Assembly: GCA_016782445.1 (NCBI GenBank)
Contig: JADHYM010000011.1
Coordinates: 1 to 38,445, forward strand
DNA from: Candidatus Omnitrophota bacterium
Lineage (GTDB): Bacteria; Omnitrophota; Gorgyraeia; JABMRN01; RBG-13-46-9
Length of the DNA stretch: 38,445 bases
Direction: 5' to 3'
Made by a program: the position numbers and the translations under genes
The notes under the pieces: model-generated
What the model was told of the DNA's origin: nothing
The model's input: the letters and a program-made list of their open reading frames with translations, nothing else
The model's database searches: none
Part shown: positions 19,915-27,100 of the stretch, piece by piece
Layout of the letters: each line of letters starts with the position of its first letter
Position numbering within the stretch: the stretch's first letter is position 1

Positions 19915-20637
19915 TCACATGCTAAACTTTTCACCCAGATAGATCTCCCTCGCCTTTGGATTCGTGATAAGATCCTCCTTGCTTCCCGCTATCAGTATTT
20001 TCCCGTCGCACATTAGATATGAGCGGTCAGTAATAGCAAGCGTCTCCCTCACGTTGTGGTCGGTTAAAAGTATGCCTATATTCTTGGCCTTGAGCTCCTT
20101 TATGACCTCCTGGCAATCATAAACCGCTATAGGGTCTATGCCGCTAAAGGGCTCATCCAGCAATATAAAGAGCGGGTTTGTGACAAGGGCACGCGTTATC
20201 TCTAGCCTGCGCCGTTCTCCGCCCGATAGGGTATACGCCTTACTTTTCCGAAGATGCGATATCTTAAGCTCTTCCAAAAGCTTGTCGAGCCTGCGCTTTC
20301 TTTCGGTCCTCGAAAAATCAAGGGTCTCAAGCACCGCGAGTATGTTCTCTTCGACAGTAAGCTTCCGAAAAATAGACGGCTCCTGGGATAAGTAGCCTAT
20401 GCCGGAACGCGCCCTGTGATGCATCGCCATTTTCGTTATGTCTTTTTTATCGAAAATGATCTTGCCCTCGTCAGGCGGTATGATGCCGGTTACCATATAA
20501 AAGGTCGTTGTCTTTCCGGCTCCGTTTGGCCCGAGAAGCCCTACGACTTCCCCGCGCTTTACGTTTATGTCCACGCCGTCAACGACGCGCCTGTGCGAAT
20601 ATTGCTTAACGAGCCCTTTAGTTTCTAGAAGGTGCAC
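19915..20637 (-). CDS. lptB: LPS export ABC transporter ATP-binding protein
   Basis: LptB is the cytoplasmic ATPase that powers LPS extraction from the inner membrane through LptFG to the Lpt bridge. Walker A is GPNGAGKTT, the ABC signature is LSGGERRRLEI, Walker B is FILLDEPFSGID, and the switch His is in LTDHNVRETL. The 240-residue length and the end (KAREIYLGEKF) are typical for LptB. The start is GTG with a perfect AGGAGG five bases upstream, which lies inside the end of the lptC-like gene (20-nt overlap). LptFG are not in the window. Confidence 0.96.
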   Translation of the reverse strand: MHLLETKGLVKQYSHRRVVDGVDINVKRGEVVGLLGPNGAGKTTTFYMVTGIIPPDEGKIIFDKKDITKMAMHHRARSGIGYLSQEPSIFRKLTVEENILAVLETLDFSRTERKRRLDKLLEELKISHLRKSKAYTLSGGERRRLEITRALVTNPLFILLDEPFSGIDPIAVYDCQEVIKELKAKNIGILLTDHNVRETLAITDRSYLMCDGKILIAGSKEDLITNPKAREIYLGEKFSM

Positions 20638-21475
20638 TGCTGCCTCCTGAAAGATTCGATAGATCCATCATGTTTCCGGAAGAAAGCTTGTCAATATCGC
20701 GGTGCACGATCTTAACGTTCCCTTCGGTTACAATGCGGTCAACCCTATTTGTATCCTGCACCAGATAAACCGTCATCTTGTCCGTAAATGTATCTGAGTC
20801 GGCGTCGCTCACCTTAACGTTCGTATTGAATATGGCAACGCTATTTTCCTGGTCGAATACGAACGGTCCATCGCAGGCTATCCTGCGGTCCTCGGAAAAA
20901 TCAACCAGAACGTCGGTGTTGAACCTCACCCATTTGAGCTTCGGCTTCGTAAGCGCGCCGCGGCCCGTGCATGTCATATTCTCTTTTTTTACCGTAACGA
21001 AAGAATCAGTCGTTATTTCTTCGGTGGCACTGTTCCATATGGCGTAATTGGCAAAGATCTCTCCTCCGTCCGAAGAGTTACCTTTTATGTTATCAAAAAG
21101 CTCTATATTCTTCGTTTTTCTATTGTAGATAGCCTTGTCAGCTTTTAGATAAAAGATCGTTTCCTTATCGTAATGTTCGGCCCGCAGTTCATATATGGTA
21201 ATGATTTCGTTGCTTATGTCCCCGGACGTCCCCACAAGCTTCCACTCTGATTCTCCGTCTTCTGTAACGCCTTCGACCTTAAAGTGATACATCTCCTGGC
21301 CTATACCTTTTTCCATTCTGTGCGAGGTCTTTCCCAGAGGGGTATCCACTTCAACTATTGTTTCCGCAGCGTCTTTATCGGTTTTTTCCGCCTTCTTGGA
21401 ACAGCCCCAAACAGGCGCTAAAAACACGATTGCCGCAAGCGTGATTACCGATATATATGTAAGATTTTTACCCAT
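20618..21475 (-). CDS. lptC: LptC-like lipoprotein with an extra LptA/OstA-like repeat region
   Basis: This is a periplasmic, inner membrane-anchored component of the LPS transport bridge. The N-terminus is a lipoprotein signal, with hydrophobic residues followed by the lipobox-like VWGC (Cys at about residue 25). The rest is beta-rich with repeated short strands typical of the LptC/LptA jelly-roll (AIYNRKTKNIELFDNI, AIWNSATEEITTDS, VRIVTEGNVKIVH-like patterns). At 285 residues it is longer than E. coli LptC (about 190), suggesting LptC and LptA-like folds in one chain. It directly precedes and overlaps lptB, which supports the assignment. E. coli LptC has a membrane helix, not a lipid anchor. 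A promoter lies just upstream. Confidence 0.8.
   Translation of the reverse strand: MGKNLTYISVITLAAIVFLAPVWGCSKKAEKTDKDAAETIVEVDTPLGKTSHRMEKGIGQEMYHFKVEGVTEDGESEWKLVGTSGDISNEIITIYELRAEHYDKETIFYLKADKAIYNRKTKNIELFDNIKGNSSDGGEIFANYAIWNSATEEITTDSFVTVKKENMTCTGRGALTKPKLKWVRFNTDVLVDFSEDRRIACDGPFVFDQENSVAIFNTNVKVSDADSDTFTDKMTVYLVQDTNRVDRIVTEGNVKIVHRDIDKLSSGNMMDLSNLSGGSSAPSRN
20643..20648 (-). promoter_or_regulatory. strong ribosome binding site fixing the GTG start of lptB
   Basis: A consensus AGGAGG lies five bases before the GTG at 20635-20637, inside the last codons of the lptC-like gene. It supports the non-ATG start and translational coupling. Confidence 0.8.
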
Positions 21476-21486
21476 ATTAGGTCAAT

Positions 21487-21515
21487 ATAATATCATATAA
21501 GCATTTTGCGTGCAA
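21487..21515 (-). promoter_or_regulatory. sigma70-type promoter of the lptC-lptB-tig-clpP run, predicted near-leaderless
   Basis: TTGCAC (21510-21515) and TATTAT (21487-21492) are separated by 17 nt. The lptC ATG begins only 11 nt after the -10 hexamer, so the transcript should start about 4-5 nt before the ATG, with no room for a ribosome binding site. Confidence 0.6.
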
Positions 21516-21542
21516 TAGTAAAACGCTATTAGCGTAGCGATA

Positions 21543-21691
21543 ACGTTGGGCGGTGATCGATTGCCTGTCTGCCGGCAGGCAGGCGTAGCTCGAATCGTTA
21601 TACGGTAATCGTTATACGGTAATCGTTAAACGGTACGTTTGACGTACGACGTATGACGTTTCGAGTTACGACACCGTACACCGTTCAACGT
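21543..21691. repeat. intergenic palindromic element with tandem 14-mers (queF-lptC gap)
   Basis: The ends are inverted: ACGTTGGGCGGTG at 21543-21555 and CACCGTTCAACGT at 21679-21691 (two mismatches). Inside are three tandem 14-bp units (AATCGTTATACGGT twice, then a one-base variant) at 21593-21634, a run of TGACGT/TACGAC motifs, and a mini-palindrome GCCTGTCTGCCGGCAGGCAGGC region at 21563-21584. It ends 13 nt from the queF stop. No gene is seen here. It is unrelated in sequence to family A but sits in the same position relative to a stop codon. Confidence 0.75.
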
Positions 21692-21704
21692 AAAATAGAT
21701 AAAT

Positions 21705-22100
21705 TTAAGGAGTGTATTCGCGTTCGATGGTGGTGCGGATGCCGCCGCGGGATTTGAATTCGGCGCGTATTTTGGCCCATTTTGGTTTCGTCGCGGCAAC
21801 GAGGTCGTCGAGAATGCGGCACGTTACATGCTCGTGGAATATCCCGACGTTTCGGAATTGAGAGAGATACAACTTGAACGATTTAAGTTCCATGCAGAGT
21901 TTTGAAGGGCGGTAATCAATAAAAATATTAGCAAAATCCGGAAGCCCTGTCTTGGGGCATATACAGGTAAATTCATCTGTCTCGAGGCGAATAGTATAAT
22001 CTTTATCCGGGTACTGATTTCTCCAGGATTCAAGCTTCGGCAGCTTTAGTTTTCGTATGTCTTTCTGCAATCCTTCGTATTGTGACGCGTGTTTTCTCAT
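21705..22100 (-). CDS. queF: NADPH-dependent 7-cyano-7-deazaguanine (preQ0) reductase
   Basis: QueF reduces the nitrile of preQ0 to the amine preQ1, the base inserted into tRNA on the way to queuosine. The catalytic Cys is in CPKTGLPDFA, and the family motif appears as ELKSFKLYLSQFRNVG followed by FHE. At 131 residues it is the short unimodular type. Its ATG overlaps the queE stop in an ATGA. It is the last gene of queD-queC-queE-queF, and a palindromic element follows. Confidence 0.95.
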   Translation of the reverse strand: MRKHASQYEGLQKDIRKLKLPKLESWRNQYPDKDYTIRLETDEFTCICPKTGLPDFANIFIDYRPSKLCMELKSFKLYLSQFRNVGIFHEHVTCRILDDLVAATKPKWAKIRAEFKSRGGIRTTIEREYTP

Positions 22101-22780
22101 TTAATTCCCAGCCTCTTATGCTCCTGCGGCATTACCTCGACTCTTTTAAGATGCTTTTGGGCGATCCCTTGAAACTTTCGGAGCAATGCCTCTTCGGCCT
22201 TTTTTTCCTTTCGCACGGGCGTTACCGGCTGAAGTATAAGCGGAATATCCGGACTTTCCTGCGATATAACCTCTTTTGCCCGCATTATATCATCTGCCGA
22301 CGTAGAGGAAGTAATAACGGCTTTTACAAAAACCTGTTTTCTTTTCGCGATTTTCAAGAACTTGCCGTGCTCCTCCCACAGGGGCCCTGTTCCGGCCGAG
22401 GAAGGAAGCTTAAAGTCCATAGCAATTATATCCAGAAAATCTATTACCTTCAAAAGTTCCTCATGCAAAGTGCCGTTTGTCTCAAGGTATACGGGTTTTT
22501 TATAAAAAAGTCTGTAGCTTGCAATGAATTCCTTTAAAAAATCCGCCTGACATAAGGGCTCTCCGCCCGTAAGAGCAACTGAATGATAAGGCTGATCGTG
22601 GGCAAGTATTTTGCTCATAAGGGAATCCTTCGTAAAAGTCTTATAAGAGGTAAGCGGTGTGTCGCAAAAGCTGCAAGAGAGATTGCACCCGTAAAACCTC
22701 ACAAAAACCTGCGCCGCGCCAAGATATAGGCCCTCGCCCTGCAATGAAAAGAATATTTCGGATACTTTAGCTTCACGCAT
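22097..22780 (-). CDS. queE: 7-carboxy-7-deazaguanine synthase (radical SAM)
   Basis: QueE uses SAM and a [4Fe-4S] cluster to rearrange 6-carboxytetrahydropterin to 7-carboxy-7-deazaguanine. The cluster motif is CNLSCSFC (CxxxCxxC) at about residues 33-40, directly after FVRFYG. The SAM-binding TGGEPL motif follows, and the N-terminal EIFFSLQGEG is typical of QueE. The 227 residues fit. It overlaps queC by 8 nt upstream and queF by 4 nt downstream. Confidence 0.95.
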   Translation of the reverse strand: MREAKVSEIFFSLQGEGLYLGAAQVFVRFYGCNLSCSFCDTPLTSYKTFTKDSLMSKILAHDQPYHSVALTGGEPLCQADFLKEFIASYRLFYKKPVYLETNGTLHEELLKVIDFLDIIAMDFKLPSSAGTGPLWEEHGKFLKIAKRKQVFVKAVITSSTSADDIMRAKEVISQESPDIPLILQPVTPVRKEKKAEEALLRKFQGIAQKHLKRVEVMPQEHKRLGIK

Positions 22781-23432
22781 AATATGGATCTTTCATTTTT
22801 AATTCTTTAAATGCGCGCGACCTAAAAAAACAGCTGTCGCAGGTACCGCATGGCTTCTTTAAGCCCTTGTAGCATGACCATGTATGCCTTAAGGGAGTGC
22901 CGACGCGAAGCGCGGTTTTTATTATTTCTTTTTTTCCTTTTCCCAAAAGCGGCGTGTGCAGCTTTATTGTTTTTCCGGATTTCATTCCCGCGTTTACTGC
23001 CTTTTTAAACGCGTTGAAAAAGGCCCTTCTACAATCAGGATATCCTGAATAATCTTCTGTATGAGCGCCTATGAAAACAGCTTCTGCTTTTATATTTTCC
23101 GCAAATCCAAAAGCCATAGAAAGAAAAACCAGGTTCCTTGCGGGAACATAGGTCGAGGGAATAGAGTTTTTTATTTTTTTAATTCCCCGCCCTGACGGTA
23201 TTTTCTTATTCTCATCGAGAAGTGAGCTCATCTTTCCCGGAAAAGGAATTTTTAAAACTATGTGAGGCACGCGCGCTGAACGCGCGATTTTTTTCGCGCA
23301 TTCGATCTCTTTCTTGTGCCTCTGTCCGTAATTAAAGGTAAGCGCGTGTGGAGTAAATCCTTTTTTCCTGGCAAGATACAGCGTGGCTGAGGAATCTAAC
23401 CCACCTGAAAGAAGGACAACGCACTTTTTCAT
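22773..23432 (-). CDS. queC: 7-cyano-7-deazaguanine (preQ0) synthase
   Basis: QueC converts 7-carboxy-7-deazaguanine to preQ0 with ATP and ammonia. The PP-loop LLSGGLDSSATLYLA is at the N-terminus, and YVPARNLVFLS and AHTEDYSGYPDCR follow. The C-terminal zinc ligands are the Cys residues in CYKGLKKPCGTCDSC. The 219-residue length is normal. It begins 2 nt after the queD stop and overlaps queE by 8 nt, giving a tight pathway operon. Confidence 0.96.
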   Translation of the reverse strand: MKKCVVLLSGGLDSSATLYLARKKGFTPHALTFNYGQRHKKEIECAKKIARSARVPHIVLKIPFPGKMSSLLDENKKIPSGRGIKKIKNSIPSTYVPARNLVFLSMAFGFAENIKAEAVFIGAHTEDYSGYPDCRRAFFNAFKKAVNAGMKSGKTIKLHTPLLGKGKKEIIKTALRVGTPLRHTWSCYKGLKKPCGTCDSCFFRSRAFKELKMKDPYYA

Positions 23433-23434
23433 CT

Positions 23435-23791
23435 TTAATCGTAAAAACAGGCTTCGGAGGTCCCTGTCTCACGGACAGAAACCTTCATCTTTTTCTTTAT
23501 CGTGCGCGAAAGCTTTTCATGCACGAACTTCGCGATATTTTCAGACGTCGGGTTCTTCTTTTTAAAACAGGCGAGTCCATTAAGATAAGCGTGATCAAGG
23601 GGCGCGAGTACTTTTTTAAGATGCTTTTTCAGCTCTTTAAAGTCCATCACCATGCCGTGTACGTTGAGAATGCTGCTGTAAATATTTATCTTTACTCTCC
23701 AGTTATGGCCATGGAGAGATTCGCATTTACCCTTGTAATTTCTTAGCCGATGCGCTCCGGAAAATTCGTCCGTAACCTTTATCTCGTACAT
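23435..23791 (-). CDS. queD: 6-carboxy-5,6,7,8-tetrahydropterin synthase
   Basis: QueD converts dihydroneopterin triphosphate to 6-carboxytetrahydropterin, the first dedicated step to preQ0. The zinc-binding His residues are in GAHRL and LHGHNW, with the catalytic Cys in CESLHGHNW. The 118-residue length is normal. It is the first of four que genes. GTP cyclohydrolase, which makes its substrate, is not in the window. I saw no preQ1 riboswitch in the 83 nt upstream, only a family B hairpin. Confidence 0.95.
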   Translation of the reverse strand: MYEIKVTDEFSGAHRLRNYKGKCESLHGHNWRVKINIYSSILNVHGMVMDFKELKKHLKKVLAPLDHAYLNGLACFKKKNPTSENIAKFVHEKLSRTIKKKMKVSVRETGTSEACFYD

Positions 23792-23817
23792 GTTTTGCTA
23801 CTTACATCCCACTGTTG

Positions 23818-23853
23818 CAGGTTGCAGGCTAAAAACATACAGCCTGAAACCTG
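23818..23853. repeat. intergenic hairpin, family B (CCTGCAACCTG type), copy 2
   Basis: CAGGTTGCAGGCT (23818-23830) pairs with AGCCTGAAACCTG (23841-23853) with two mismatches around a 10-nt A-rich loop. More CCTG units follow up to the kdsC stop at 23875. It resembles the hairpin at 9720-9778. Confidence 0.7.
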
Positions 23854-23874
23854 TGACCTGCGGCCTGAAACCCA

Positions 23875-24393
23875 TCACTCAAAATATTTCTTCGTAACCC
23901 CATCCCACTTACCCTGCGCCTTCAGTATGAGTTCGCATACTTCACGCACCGCGCCATATCCGCCTTTTTTCTCCGTGACGTAATGCGCTAGTTCCTTGGC
24001 TTCTTTTATCCCTACCGGTACGGTTATCGCAAGTCCGACTCGCTTTAAAATGGGAAGGTCTATAAGCTCATCTCCTACGAAGCATATTTCTTCTTCTTTT
24101 ACCCCAAAGTCTCTTTTTACCGAAGGGAGAAGTTTTAATTTTAAATGATTAGCGTAAATCTTTTGTATCCCGAGCTGGTTCGCGCGAAACTTTACGATTT
24201 TAGACTTGAGTGCTGTCATAATAGCGACATGAAGCCCGGCTTTAGCGGCCAGCACTATTCCTAAGCCGTCGTGGATATTGAAATTTTTTATCTCGTCCCC
24301 GTAACTCCCTATAACCACGCTTCCATCTGTCAGCACCCCGTCCACGTCAAGAAGCAGGAGCTTTATCTTTTTCGCACGTTCTTGTATGTCCAT
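23875..24393 (-). CDS. kdsC: 3-deoxy-D-manno-octulosonate 8-phosphate phosphatase
   Basis: KdsC is a HAD-superfamily phosphatase that releases Kdo from Kdo-8-phosphate. HAD motif I is LLLLDVDGVLTDGS with the nucleophile Asp. Later motifs are the Thr/Ser region IMTALKSK and the Asp pair in CFVGDELIDLPIL. At 172 residues with no cap domain it is the tetrameric C0 type. Its ATG shares one base with the kdsD stop (TAATG). The kdsB-kdsA-kdsD-kdsC order makes a full set from arabinose 5-phosphate to CMP-Kdo. Confidence 0.95.
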   Translation of the reverse strand: MDIQERAKKIKLLLLDVDGVLTDGSVVIGSYGDEIKNFNIHDGLGIVLAAKAGLHVAIMTALKSKIVKFRANQLGIQKIYANHLKLKLLPSVKRDFGVKEEEICFVGDELIDLPILKRVGLAITVPVGIKEAKELAHYVTEKKGGYGAVREVCELILKAQGKWDGVTKKYFE

Positions 24394-25361
24394 TAAACCA
24401 GCCCCGCTTTCAGTATGTCCTGTACGTCCAGTAGCCCCACGGGCCGTCCCTTTTCATCCACGACCGGGATCTCGTCTATCTTTTTTGAGCGGAGTATCTG
24501 AAATGCCTCTGCGGCCAATTTTTCTTTTCTTATGGTAACAGGCGACTTGGTCATAACTTCTTTTATTTTTCTCCTCGCTATGTTAATCGATGAGTTGATG
24601 TGCCTCCTCAAGTCCCCGTCGGTAAATATTCCTACGAGCATACCTTTTTTATTTACAACGCTTGCCGATCCCGCTCTTGATTTTGTGATTTTAATAAGCG
24701 CGTCTTTGACGAGCGCGGTTTCTTTAACTATGGGGCTTGAGGCGCCGGTACGCATTATATCGCTGACTCGAAGTAAAAGCCTTTTTCCGAGAGCCCCTCC
24801 CGGATGGTAAAAGGCAAAGTCTTTTTCCCTGAAACCTTTTTTGTCGAGAAGGCTCACGCACAATGCGTCCCCCACCGCGAGCATGGCCGTTGTTGAGGTC
24901 GTGGGCGCCAGGCCCAGCGAACAAGCCTCTTTTTTCACGGAAGCGTCAATTACGAAATCTGAATTTTTCGCCAGGGTAGATTTTTTATTTCCCGTAACAG
25001 CTATAAGACGCGAGCCTATTTTTTTAAGTATCGGCAAAAGCTTCAGTATTTCCTCTGTCTCGCCGCTGTTTGAAAAAGCAATAAGGCAGTCGTCCCTCGT
25101 AACGCGCCCAAGGTCGCCGTGCAGGGCCTCTGCCGGGTGAAGGTATAAAGACGGTGTTCCGGTCGAAGAAAGCGTTGCTGATATTTTTTGCGCGATAAAG
25201 CCGGGTTTGCCCATGCCCGTTACGATTACTCTCCCCTTGGATTTTGAGAGAAAATCAACCGCCTTTTCAAAATTCCTATCAAGTTTCTTCGCGAGATCCA
25301 GTATCGCCTTTCCCTCTGTCGCAAGGACGCTGCACGCTGTCTTTATACTTTTGGATGACAT
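24393..25361 (-). CDS. kdsD: arabinose-5-phosphate isomerase (KpsF/GutQ family)
   Basis: The enzyme interconverts ribulose 5-phosphate and arabinose 5-phosphate for Kdo synthesis. The SIS domain (about residues 30-180) has GMGKPGFIAQKISATLSSTG, SNSGETEEIL and PTTSTTAMLAVGDAL. Two CBS domains follow (about 205-322, with VGIFTDGDLRRHI and IDEIPVVDEKGRPVGLLDV). The 322 residues match the family. Start and stop codons overlap with kdsC and kdsA by one base in TAATG, indicating coupling. Confidence 0.95.
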   Translation of the reverse strand: MSSKSIKTACSVLATEGKAILDLAKKLDRNFEKAVDFLSKSKGRVIVTGMGKPGFIAQKISATLSSTGTPSLYLHPAEALHGDLGRVTRDDCLIAFSNSGETEEILKLLPILKKIGSRLIAVTGNKKSTLAKNSDFVIDASVKKEACSLGLAPTTSTTAMLAVGDALCVSLLDKKGFREKDFAFYHPGGALGKRLLLRVSDIMRTGASSPIVKETALVKDALIKITKSRAGSASVVNKKGMLVGIFTDGDLRRHINSSINIARRKIKEVMTKSPVTIRKEKLAAEAFQILRSKKIDEIPVVDEKGRPVGLLDVQDILKAGLV

Positions 25362-26176
25362 TAGATCACGCTCTCCAATCTTTTTATTTTCTTCAAGAAC
25401 CCCCCGAGCTCTTTGAGCCGGAGCATGTTCGGGCCGTCGCTTTTAGCGCGTTTCGGGTTCTCGTGGACCTCTAGAAAAAGCGCGTCCACGCCGCAGGAAA
25501 CAGCCGCGTAAGATAGGGGTTTTATAAATTCGCTATTTCCGCCGCTTCGCGTTCCGAGTCCGCCCGGGATCTGGACCGAGTGAGAGGCGTCAAAACACAC
25601 AGGAAAGCCTAGTTTTTTCATGATCAGGATCGCGCGAAAATCAGACACGAGCATGTTGTAACCGAAACTCGTGCCGCGTTCAGTAAGCATGATATTTCTA
25701 TTGCCGGCGCGTGTTATTTTTTCCACTATGTTTTTCATGTCCCGTGGCGAGAGAAATTGGCCTTTTTTAACGACTACTGTTTTTTTTGTTTTTGCCGCCG
25801 CAACGAGAAGGTCTGTCTGGCGCGAGAGAAATGCCGGTATCTGAAGCGCGTCGAGAACGCGCCCGGCAATCTTCGCCTCATCCGGTGAATGCACGTCAGA
25901 GAGAACAGGAACGCCTATTCTTTTTTTAACCTTGCTTAAAATCTCGAGGCCCTTTGCGAGCCCCGGCCCCCTGAACGATTTTATTGACGAGCGGTTAGCC
26001 TTGTCGTAGCTTGCCTTAAAGACAAAGCCCATTCCGGCACATTTAGCTATCTCGGAAATTGCCGCGGCGTGATAGAGGCAGGATTTTTCTGATTCAATAA
26101 CGCACGGCCCCGCAATCAGGGCTATGGGATTCTGTCCGCCGATTTTTACTTTTCCTATTTTAACCTGTCTTGACAT
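25361..26176 (-). CDS. kdsA: 3-deoxy-8-phosphooctulonate (Kdo-8-phosphate) synthase, metal-dependent class
   Basis: KdsA condenses arabinose 5-phosphate with phosphoenolpyruvate. The TIM-barrel motifs are GPCVIESE, FKASYDKANRSSIKSFRGPG, LSDVHSPDEA, TERGTSFGYN, DASHSVQIPGG and LEVHENP. The Cys in GPCVIES replaces the Asn of the E. coli-type enzyme and marks the metal-requiring class, as do the downstream Asp and Asn in KSDGPNML. The length is 271. Its start lies inside the end of kdsB (17-nt overlap). Confidence 0.96.
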   Translation of the reverse strand: MSRQVKIGKVKIGGQNPIALIAGPCVIESEKSCLYHAAAISEIAKCAGMGFVFKASYDKANRSSIKSFRGPGLAKGLEILSKVKKRIGVPVLSDVHSPDEAKIAGRVLDALQIPAFLSRQTDLLVAAAKTKKTVVVKKGQFLSPRDMKNIVEKITRAGNRNIMLTERGTSFGYNMLVSDFRAILIMKKLGFPVCFDASHSVQIPGGLGTRSGGNSEFIKPLSYAAVSCGVDALFLEVHENPKRAKSDGPNMLRLKELGGFLKKIKRLESVI

Positions 26177-26945
26177 TTTTTAAAGCCTCTTCCGCTTTTT
26201 TAAGATCCTCCGGCGTGTCAACGCCGATCGTATCATAATCCGTTTCTATCGTTTTTATCTTATATCCGTTTTCCAACGCCCGGAGCTGTTCCAGTTTCTC
26301 GGCCTGCTCTAGCGGGGATTTCGGCAGGTTCGTATATGTAAAAAGAAAATCCTTCGTGTAAGCATAAATACCTATATGCTTGTAAAACACCGCAGAACCG
26401 CCTCCGGACTGACTCAGTCCGGAGCCTTCGGACTGAGTCAGTCCGGAGGCGGTTTCCCGCACATAGGGTATCGGATATCTCGAAAAATAGAGCGCATATC
26501 CGTCTTTGTCAACGGCAACCTTCACGACGTTCGGATTTTCGAGCTCGGCTTTATCAGTCACTTTCCTTATAATAGTTGCCATGGGAATTGATTTATCTTC
26601 AAGTAGTGTTTGCGCGAGATTGTCTATCATGCTGTAGTGTATGAGCGGCTCATCCCCTTGAATGTTCACGATTACTTCCACGTCCACGGCGTTTACCACT
26701 TCTGCTATGCGATCCGTACCTGAAGGCTGGTCCTTCGAGGTATAGACAGCCTTACCGCCGAACATTTCCGCAGCCTTTATGACCTTCTCTGAATCCGTGG
26801 CGATTATGAGATCCTCAAGAACGTGCGATTCCTTGGCGCGCTCCCACACGTACTGAATGAGGGGCTTGCCGGAAATCTCAGCAAGCATCTTGCCTTCGAA
26901 CCTCGAAGCCTTCCATCTTGCCGGTATAATGCCTATTGCTTTCAT
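26160..26945 (-). CDS. kdsB: CMP-Kdo synthetase (3-deoxy-manno-octulosonate cytidylyltransferase)
   Basis: KdsB activates Kdo with CTP. Family motifs are IIPARWKASRFEGKML, GKPLIQYVWERA, NIQGDEPLI, and near the end LEQAEKLEQLRALENGYKI and IGVDTPEDL. Between PYVRE and the conserved KHIGIYAYTKDF is a foreign-looking Gly/Ser/Gln-rich segment (SGLTQSEGSGLSQSGGG). It is encoded by a 59-bp near-perfect palindrome at 26396-26454. The frame is kept, and the position corresponds to a variable loop in the family. The ATG at 26945 is the natural family start. The gene lies just after family A repeat copy 4. Confidence 0.95.
   Translation of the reverse strand: MKAIGIIPARWKASRFEGKMLAEISGKPLIQYVWERAKESHVLEDLIIATDSEKVIKAAEMFGGKAVYTSKDQPSGTDRIAEVVNAVDVEVIVNIQGDEPLIHYSMIDNLAQTLLEDKSIPMATIIRKVTDKAELENPNVVKVAVDKDGYALYFSRYPIPYVRETASGLTQSEGSGLSQSGGGSAVFYKHIGIYAYTKDFLFTYTNLPKSPLEQAEKLEQLRALENGYKIKTIETDYDTIGVDTPEDLKKAEEALKNVKTG
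26396..26454. repeat. 59-bp palindrome inserted in frame in kdsB
   Basis: Two perfect 26-bp inverted arms (26396-26421 and 26429-26454) flank a 7-nt centre. Each arm itself contains the small palindrome GGACTGACTCAGTCC or its complement. In kdsB it encodes a low-complexity Gly/Ser/Gln stretch. Confidence 0.92.
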
Positions 26946-26960
26946 GATTTTTCCTAGCTT

Positions 26961-27091
26961 CGGCTGCGGTTGCGTTATTCGGTTGCGTCGCGCGAAACGT
27001 CGGTCGTCGTACGGTTGTGTCTACTTTTTTCCGCAACCGATTTACGCAACCGTTTCCCGCGACGCCACCGCAACCGATAGACATTCGACGG
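26961..27091. repeat. intergenic palindromic repeat, family A, copy 4
   Basis: It has the same core as the other copies (GCGAAACGTCGGTCGTC, a central hairpin GGTTGTGT...CGCAACC-type, then GTTTCCCGCGACGCCACCG). It ends about 9 nt from the hldE-type kinase stop and lies between that gene and kdsB. Confidence 0.85.
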
Positions 27092-27100
27092 GTTTATTGT

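Noticed and set aside
23792-23874. preQ1 riboswitch upstream of queD
   Set aside because: The gap holds only a CAGGTTGCAGG-type hairpin. The short preQ1-I pattern with an A-rich tail before the ribosome binding site was not found.
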